A stretch of DNA of 53,686 nucleotides, taken from assembly GCF_009760915.1 (NCBI RefSeq), contig NZ_VIDQ01000051.1, positions 1 to 53,686 of the forward strand, read 5' to 3'. Positions 8,746 to 17,700 of the stretch are shown here, in pieces; position 1 is the first letter of the stretch, and every line of letters starts with the position of its first letter. The translations under genes were made by a program, and so were the position numbers. The notes under the pieces were generated by a model that worked only from the letters and a program-made list of their open reading frames with translations, was not told the DNA's origin and ran no database searches. The DNA is from Azohydromonas aeria (GTDB lineage Bacteria > Pseudomonadota > Gammaproteobacteria > Burkholderiales > Burkholderiaceae_C).

Positions 8746-11700
8746 ATGGCCACCAACATCTCCTCGATGACCCCGGCGCAGATCGCCCAGCTGTCCACGG
8801 CAACCATCGCTGCCTTGACGACGGCGGAGTGGTCGCAGTTCACCGGGGACAAGATCGCGGCGCTGACCACCGCGCAGGTCGCGGCCATCAGCCCCGTGGG
8901 AGCAGCGTCGCTGACCACGGCCCAGGTGGCCGCCATCGAGGTGCAGGACATCAGTCGCCTGACCACTGGCGCCCTGTCGATGCTGGGCACGGCCCAGATC
9001 AACGCGCTGAGCGTGGACCAGCTCGCCGCGCTGACGACCCGCCAGATCGCCGCGCTCAAGACGTCGCAGCTGGCCAGCCTGACCACCAGCGACCTCAACG
9101 TGCTCAGCACGGCGCAGTTCGCCGCGCTGAGCAGCACGCAGGTTGCCGGGCTGACCACCACGCAGGTCGCACGCATGGAGGTTGAAGACCTGCGTGCCCT
9201 GTCGCCTGCCGCCATTCGAGCGTTCAGCACCGCGCAGGCGGCCGCGCTCAACAGCACGCAGATCGCCGGGCTGACCACGGCCCAGGTTGCCTCGCTCGCA
9301 GGTGCGCAGCTCTCCACCTTCAGCACCGCCGAGATGGCCACGCTGAGCGTGGCGCAGGTGCAGGCGCTGTCCACCGCGGCACTGGCCGGGCTGGGCACGT
9401 TGCAGCTCGGGGCACTGGGCGCCGAGCAGCTCGCCGCTCTCAAGACCGCGCAGATCGCCGCACTGAACTCCACGCAGATCTCCAGGCTGTCCACGGACGA
9501 CCTCAACGCGCTGACCACGGCCCAGTTCGCCGTGCTGAGCACCGCGCAGGCCGCCGGCCTGACGCCGGTGCAGCTGTCCAAGCTGGAAACCCCGGATCTG
9601 CGGGCGCTGTCCACGGGCGTCATCCGCTCGCTGAGCACGGTGCAGCTGGCCGCGCTGGACTCCGACCAGATGGGCGCGCTCACCACGCAGCAGGTGGCGG
9701 CGCTGACCTCGGCCCACGTCGCCAGCCTGACCACGGGCGACCTCAACGCGCTGAGCACGGCCCAGTTCGCCACGCTGAACTCGGCGCAGCTCGCGGGCCT
9801 GACCAATACCCAGATTTCCCGGCTCAACGTCGAGCACCTGGCCACGCTGACCACGGCGGAGATCCGTGCGCTGAGCACGGCGCAGGTGGCCGCGCTCACC
9901 AGCGTCCAGGTGGATGACCTCACCACGGCACAGATCGCTGCGCTCACCAGTGCACAGATCGCCACCTTCAGCATTGCCGAGATGGCCGCGCTGAGCGCGG
10001 CGCAGGCCGCGGCGCTGTCCACTGCGGCGCTGGTCGGACTGGGCACGGCGCAGTTGGGCGCGCTCGGTGCGGAGCAGCTCGCCGCGCTCAAGACGGCGCA
10101 GATCGCCATGCTGAGCTCCTCTCAGCTGGCCGGCCTGGGCACCGACGACCTCAACGCCCTGACCGCGACCCAGTTTGCCGTGCTGAGCACTGCGCAGACT
10201 GCCGGGCTCACGCCGGCCCAGCTTTCCAAGCTGGAGCTCGAAGACCTCAAGGCCCTGTCCTCGGCCGTGATCGGCGCGCTGAGCACGGCGCAGCTCGCGG
10301 CGCTGGACACCAACCAGATCGCTGCCCTGACCACGCGCCAGGTGGCCGCGCTCACTTCGGCCCAGATCGCCAGCCTGACCACGGGCGACCTCAACGCGCT
10401 GGACGCCGCCCAGTTCGCCGCGCTGAACACGGCACAGCTCGCCGGCCTGACCACGGCGCAGGTGGCCAACCTGGAGCTGGAAGACCTGGCCACGCTGACC
10501 ACGGCAGAAATCCGCGCCCTGAGCACCGCGCAGGTGGGCGCGCTCACCAGTGACCAGATCGACGACCTGAGCACCGCGCAGGTGGCCGCGCTCACCAGCG
10601 CACAACTGGCCACCTTCACCACCGCCGAGATGGCCGCGCTGACGCTGGCCCAGGTGGCGGCGCTGTCCACGGCGGCGGTGGCCGGACTGGGCACGGCCCA
10701 GCTGGGCGCGCTGGGCGCGGAGCAGCTCGCTGCGCTGCGCACCGCGCAGATCGCCGCGCTGAGTTCCACGCATTTCAACCGGCTCTCCACGGACGACCTC
10801 AACGCGCTGACCACGGCCCAGTTCGCCGTGCTGACCACGGCCCAGGCCGCGGGCCTGACGGCCGGGCAGCTTGCCAAGCTGGAACTGGAGGATCTGCAGT
10901 CGCTGTCCACGGCCGTGATCCGCTCGCTGACCACGGCGCAGCTCGGTGCCCTGGAAAGCGACCAGATGGTGGCGCTGACCACGCGCCAGATCGCTGCGCT
11001 GAGCTCCGACCAGATTGCCAGCCTGAGTACCGCCGATCTCAACGTCCTGGGCGATGACCGCTTTGCCCTGCTGAGCACGGCGCAGGTGCTGGGCCTGACC
11101 ACGGCGCAGATCGCTGGCCTGGAGGTGGAGGACCTGGTGCGCCTGTCCACCGCCGCCATCAAGGCGCTGAGCACGGCGCAGGTGGCCGCGCTCACCAGCG
11201 TGCAGATCGACGACCTCACCACGGCGCAGGTCGCCGCACTCGGCAGCGCTCAGCTCGCCACCTTCACCACCGCTGAAGTGGCGGCACTGAGCCCGGATCA
11301 GGTCGCGGCACTGTCCGCACCGGCGCTGGCCGGGCTGAACGCCGCGCGCCTGAACGCGCTCAACGCCGACCAGCTCGGCGCGCTCAAGACCGCGCAGATC
11401 GCCGCACTGAGCTCAACGCAGCTTGGCGGCCTGGCCACGGCCAGCCTCAATGCGCTGGGCACCGCCCAGTTCGCCGTGCTGAGCTCGGCGCAAGCCGCGG
11501 GCCTGACCACGGCACAGCTTTCCAAGCTGGAGATCGAAGACCTCCAGGCCCTGTCCACGACCGTGATCCGCTCGCTGGGCACGGCGCAGCTGGCAGCGCT
11601 GGATACCGACCAGATGGCTGCACTGACCACGCGTCAGGTGAGCGCGCTCAACGCGGTCCAGGTCGCCAGCCTGGGCACGGGTGATCTCAACGCCCTGGGC

Positions 11701-14700
11701 ACGGGACAGTTCGCCGTGCTGAACTCGGCCCAGGTGTCGGCGCTGACCACGGCACAGCTGGCCCAGCTCGAAACCGAGGACTTGCGCGTCCTCACCACGG
11801 CCGGCATCAAGGCGCTGACCGCCGCCCAGGTGGCCGCGCTCACCAGCGTCCAGGTCGGCGAACTCAGCACCGCGCAGATCGCGGTGCTCAACAGCGCCCA
11901 GCTCACCACCTTCACCACGGCCGAGATGGCCGCCCTGAGCTCCGCGCAGGCCGCGGCGCTGGGCACCGCCGTGCTCGCCGCGCTGAGCACGGCCCAGCTC
12001 GGCGCCCTGGGCAGCGACCAGTTCCGTGCCCTGTCCACGGCACAGGTCCAGGCGCTGTCCACGCTGCAGCTGTCGAAGTTGTCCAGCGATGACCTCAACG
12101 CGCTGACCACGGCTGCCTTTGCCACGCTGAGCACCGCGCAGGCCGCGGCGCTGGGCACGAGCCAGATGGCCACGCTGGAGACCGACGACCTGCGCGCGCT
12201 GAGCTCGACCGTCATCGCCTCGCTGACCACGGCGCAGCTTGATGCGCTCAATGCCGACCAGTTCGCTGCGTTGACCACGCGCCAGGTGGCCGCGCTGGGC
12301 ACCGCCCAGGTGGCTGCGCTGTCCACGGACGACCTCAACGCGCTGGGCACGGCGCAGTTCGCCGCCTTGGGCACGGCGCAAGTGGCCGCGCTGACCACGG
12401 GCCAGGTCGCGCAGCTCGAAACCGACGACCTGCGCGCCCTGTCCACCGCCATGATCCGGGCGCTGAGCACGGCCCAGGTGGCCGCGCTCACCAGCGTGCA
12501 GGTCGATGACCTGACGACGGCGCAGATGGCCGCGCTCAACAGCGCGCAGCTCGCCACCTTCAGCACCGCCGAGGTGGCGGTGCTGAGCGTGGCTCAGCTC
12601 AAGGCCCTGGGCAGCGCGACGCTGGCCGGGCTGGGCTCGGACCAGCTCGCGGCACTGACTTCCGACCAGTTCCAGGTGTTCAGCACGGCGCAAATCAGTG
12701 CGCTGGGCGGCACGCTGCTGTCCAAGCTCGCCACGGACGTGCTCAACGCGCTGGGCACGGCCTCGTTCGCCGGGTTCAACACCGAGCAGGTCGCGGCCCT
12801 GAGCACCGGCCAGATCTCCAAGCTGGAGACCGACGATCTGCGTGCGCTGACCACCGCGGCCATCGGCGCGCTGACCACGGCGCAGCTCGCGGCGCTGGGC
12901 TCCGACCAGATCACGGCGCTGACCACGCGCCAGCTCGCGGCGCTTGGCACGGCCCAGATCGCCGGCCTGACCACGGAAGATCTCAATGCGCTGACCACGG
13001 CCCAGTTCGCGGCGCTGAACTCGGCCCAGGTGGCCGCAATGACCACGGGCCAGATGGCCCAGCTGGAAACCGACGACCTCGTCACGCTGTCGTCGGCCAT
13101 GATCCGCGTCCTGAGCACGGCCCAGGTGGCTGCGCTCACCAGCGTGCAGGTCGATGACCTGACGACGGCGCAGATGGCTGCGCTCAACAGCGCGCAGCTC
13201 GCCACCTTCAGCACCGCCGAGGTGGAGGCACTGGGCGTGGCCCAGGTCAGGGCGCTGACAACCGCAGCGCTGGCCGGGCTGGACTCCGCGCAGCTGGGCG
13301 CGCTGGGCTCCGACCAGCTCCAGGCGCTGAGTTCGGCTCAGGTGCTGGCGCTGAGCACGGCGCAGCTCTCCAGGCTGAGCACCGAGGACCTCAACACGCT
13401 CACGAGCGCGCAGTTCGCCGTGCTGACCCCCACGCAGGCTGCCGGGCTGACCACGCAGCAGCTCGCCGCGCTGGAGACCAGCGACCTGGCCGCGCTGTCC
13501 ACGGCCGTGATCGCCGCGCTGTCCACGGCCCAGGTGGCCGCGCTCACCAGCGTGCAGGTCGATGACCTGACGACGGCGCAGATGGCTGCGCTCAACAGCG
13601 CGCAGCTCGCCACCTTCAGCACCGCCGAGGTGGAGGCACTGGGCGTGGCCCAGGTCAGGGCGCTGACAACCGCAGCGCTGGCCGGGCTGGACTCCGCGCA
13701 GCTGGGCGCGCTGGGCTCCGACCAGCTCCAGGCGCTGAGTTCGGCTCAGGTGCTGGCGCTGAGCACGGCGCAGCTCTCCAGGCTGAGCACCGAGGACCTC
13801 AACACGCTCACGAGCGCGCAGTTCGCCGTGCTGACCCCCACGCAGGCTGCCGGGCTGACCACGCAGCAGCTCGCCGCGCTGGAGACCAGCGACCTGGCCG
13901 CGCTGTCCACGGCCGTGATCGCCACGCTGTCCACGGCCCAGGTGGCCGCGCTCACCAGCGTGCAGATCCAGGGCCTGGGAACCGCGCAGGTCGCAACGCT
14001 CAGCAGCGCGCAGCTCGCCACCTTCGCCTCCGATGAGGTGGCGCAACTGTCCTCGCGGCAGGTGGCGGCGCTGACCACCGCAGCGTTGCCCGGCCTGAAC
14101 TCGGCGCAGCTCAATGCCCTGGGATCCGACCAGCTCCAGGCAATGACCCCGGGCCAGGTGCTCGCGCTGAGCACGGCGCAGCTGTCGCGCATGAGTTCCG
14201 ATGCCCTCAACGGGCTGAGCACGGCGCAGTTCGCCGCGTTGACCACCGCGCAGGTGGCCGGGCTGACCACGTCGCAGCTGTCCACCCTGATCAGCAACGA
14301 CCTGGCCGCGCTGTCCACGGACGCGATCCGGGCCATGACGACGGCCCAGGTCAGTGCGTTCACCAGCCAGCAGGTCGAGTTCCTGCGGGCCGCGCAGCTC
14401 AACGCCATGACCACGGCGCAGCTGGCCACCTTCACCACTGGCGAGATGGCGGCACTGACCTCGGCCCAGGTGGCGCAGCTGTCCACGGCGCTGGTGCGTT
14501 CGCTGAGCACGGACTACCTCGCCGCGCTGGGCACGGATGACCTGCCGGTGCTCACGTCGGAGCAGCTCCAGGCGTTGAGCTCGCAGCAGATCGCCGGCCT
14601 GAGCACCGCCCACCTGAACGCGCTGGGCAGCAGCCAGTTCGCCGCACTGGGCAGTACCCAGACCGCGGGCCTGACGACGGCGCAGGTTGCCGCACTGGAA

Positions 14701-17700
14701 TCCGATGACGTCGTGGCGCTGTCCACGGCCGTGATCCGGTCGCTGACCACGGCGCAGCTCGATGCGCTGACCAGCGCCCACATGGGTCAGCTCACCGTCG
14801 CGCAGGTGACGGCACTGACCACGGCACAGCTGGCCGCACTGACCACCCAGGATCTCAATGCCCTGGGTACGGACCGCTTTGCCGCGCTCACCAGCACGCA
14901 GGTCGCAGGCTTCACCACGGCGCAACTCTCCAGATTGGACACGGACGACCTCGCCGCGCTGTCCACCGCCGTGATCCGGGCACTGACCACGGCGCAGCTC
15001 GATGCGCTGACCAGTGACCAGATGGCCTGCCTGAGCACGGGCCAGGTGGCCGCGCTGACCCAGGCGCAGCTCTCCGCGCTGACGACGCTGGACCTCAGCG
15101 CCATGGGCTCGGCGCAGTTCGCCGCGCTCACCAGCGCGCAGGCTGCGGGCTTCACCACGGCGCAGATCTCCAGGATGGACACCGACGACCTCGCCGCGCT
15201 GTCCACCGCCGTGATCAAGGCGCTGAGCACCGACCAGGTGGCCGCGCTGACCAGCGCGCAGGTTGACGACATGAGCGTGGAGCAGCTCAACGCGATGAGC
15301 AGCGCGCAGCTCGCTACCTTCACCACCGCCGAGATGGCGGCGCTGTCGGCCGGTCAGGTCGCGGGGCTGTCCACGGCGCTGATCCGCTCGCTGTCCACGG
15401 CGCTGCTGTCGGCGCTGGGCACGGACGACCTGCCGCAGCTCACCGCGGCGCAGGTCGGCGCGCTGACCTCGGCGCAGCTCGCCGGGCTGAGCACTGCGAA
15501 CCTCAATGCGCTGACGCCGGAGCAGTTCGGCGTGCTCACCAGCGACCAGGCCGCGGGCCTGACCACGACCCAGATCTCCCGGCTGGCGGCCGACGACCTG
15601 GGCGCGCTGTCCGCAGCGGTGATCCGCTCGCTGACCACGGCGCAGATCGATGCGCTGACCAGCAGTCAGATGGCCCAGCTCACGCCTGTCCAGGTGGCCG
15701 CGCTGACCACGGCACAGCTCGCCGCGCTGACCACGGTGGACTTCAACGCCATGGCCCCGGAGCAGTTCGCTGCGCTCACCAGCGCGCAGGCTGCGGGCTT
15801 CACCACGGCGCAGATCTCCAGGATGGACACCGACGACCTCGCCGCGCTGTCCACCGCCGTGATCAAGGCGCTGAGCACCGACCAGGTGGCCGCGCTGACC
15901 AGCGCGCAGGTTGACGACATGAGCGTGGAGCAGCTCAACGCGATGAGCAGCGCGCAGCTCGCTACCTTCACCACCGCCGAGATGGCGGCGCTGTCGGCCG
16001 GTCAGGTCGCGGGGCTGTCCACGGCGCTGATCCGCTCGCTGTCCACGGCGCTGCTGTCGGCGCTGGGCACGGACGACCTGCCGCAGCTCACCGCGGCGCA
16101 GGTCGGTGCGCTGACCTCGGCGCAGCTCGCCGGGCTGAGCACGACACTGCTCAACGCGCTCACGCCGGAGCAGTTCGGCGTGCTCACCAGCGCGCAGGCC
16201 ACGGGCCTGACCACGGGCCAGATTTCCAGGCTGGAAGTCGAGGACCTGGCCGAGCTGTCCACGGCGGTGATCCGGTCGCTGAGCACTGACCAGGTGGCAG
16301 CCCTGACCAGCACGCAGGTTGATGACCTGCGCATCGAGCAGCTCAATGCCATGAGCAGTGCTCAATTCGCGACGTTCACCACCGCCGAAGTGGCGGCGCT
16401 CACGGCGGAGCAGGCCACGCAGCTGTCCACGGCGCTGATCCGCTCGCTGAGTTCGGAGCACCTGGGCGCGCTGGGTGCGGCCCATCTGCCGCTGCTCACG
16501 GCGGCGCAGGTCGGGGCGTTGAGCTCGGCACAGATCGCCGCCATGAGCACGGCCACGCTCAACGCGCTGACGGCGGAGCAGTTCGGCATGCTCACCAGCG
16601 CGCAGGCCGCAGGCCTGACCACGGGGCAGATTTCCGCGCTGGAGGTTGCAGACCTCGCGGCGCTGTCCACGGCGGTTCTCAGGTCGCTGACGACGGCCCA
16701 GGTGCAGGCGCTCACCAGTACGCAGGTCGATGACCTGAGCGTGGAGCAGCTCAACACCTTCAGCAGCGCGCAGTTGGCCACCTTCAGCACCGCGGAAATG
16801 GCGGCGCTCACCGCAGGCCAGGTCCAGGGCCTGTCCACGGCGTTGATCCGCTCGCTGAGCACGGATCTGCTGTCGGCCTTGGGCACCGGTCACTTGCCGC
16901 TGCTTTCGGTGGAGCAGGTGGGGGCGCTGCGTTCGGCGCAGATTGCCGGCCTGACGACGGCTGCGCTCAACGCGTTGACGGCGGAGCAGTTCGGCGTGCT
17001 CACCAGCGCGCAGGCCGCAGGGTTGACCACGCTGCAGGTTTCCGCGCTGGAAAGCGCCGACCTTGCAGCGCTGTCCACGGCGGTGATGAAGTCGCTGAGC
17101 ACTGACCAGGTGCAGGCACTGACCAGTGCGCAGGTGGACAGCCTGGGCATCGAGCAGCTCAATGCGCTGAGCAGTGCGCAGCTGGCTACCTTCAGCACCG
17201 CGGAGATCGCATCGCTGACGGCCGAGCAGGTCACGGGGCTGTCCACGGCGCTGATCCGCTCCCTGAGCACCGCCCACCTGTCGGCGCTGGGCACCGAGGA
17301 CCTGCCGCAGCTGACCGCGGCGCAGATTGGCGCGCTGACCTCGACGCAACTCGCCGGGCTGGCCACGAACCTGCTCAATGCGCTGACGGTGGAGCAGTTT
17401 GCCTTGCTGACCAGCGCCCAGACTGCGGGCCTGAGCACGGCACAGATCTCCAGCCTCGAAGTCGAGGACCTCGCCGTGCTCTCCACCACGGTGATGCGGT
17501 CACTGACCACGGCCCAGGTCGAGGCGCTTACCAGCACGCAGGTCGACGACCTGACAGTGGCGCAGCTCAATGCCTTCAGCAGCGCGCAGCTGGCCACCTT
17601 CAGCACCGCCGAGATTGCGGCGCTGACACCCGACCAGGTGCCGGGGCTGTCCACGGCGCTGATCCGCTCGCTGAGCACGGACCACCTGACCGCGTTGGGC

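Noticed and set aside
8746..8800. LapG-type cleavage site in the giant protein
   Set aside because: No TAAG/PAAG-like site within the first 60 residues; octads begin at once.
11413..17349. 1978-codon open frame on the minus strand through the giant gene, with smaller minus-strand frames around it
   Set aside because: It mirrors the octad repeat: a 24-bp period with no stop in one frame leaves long open antisense frames. The products are Arg/Gly/Gln-rich, have no start signals, and the plus-strand gene has promoter, ribosome site, terminator and a recognisable C-terminal domain.
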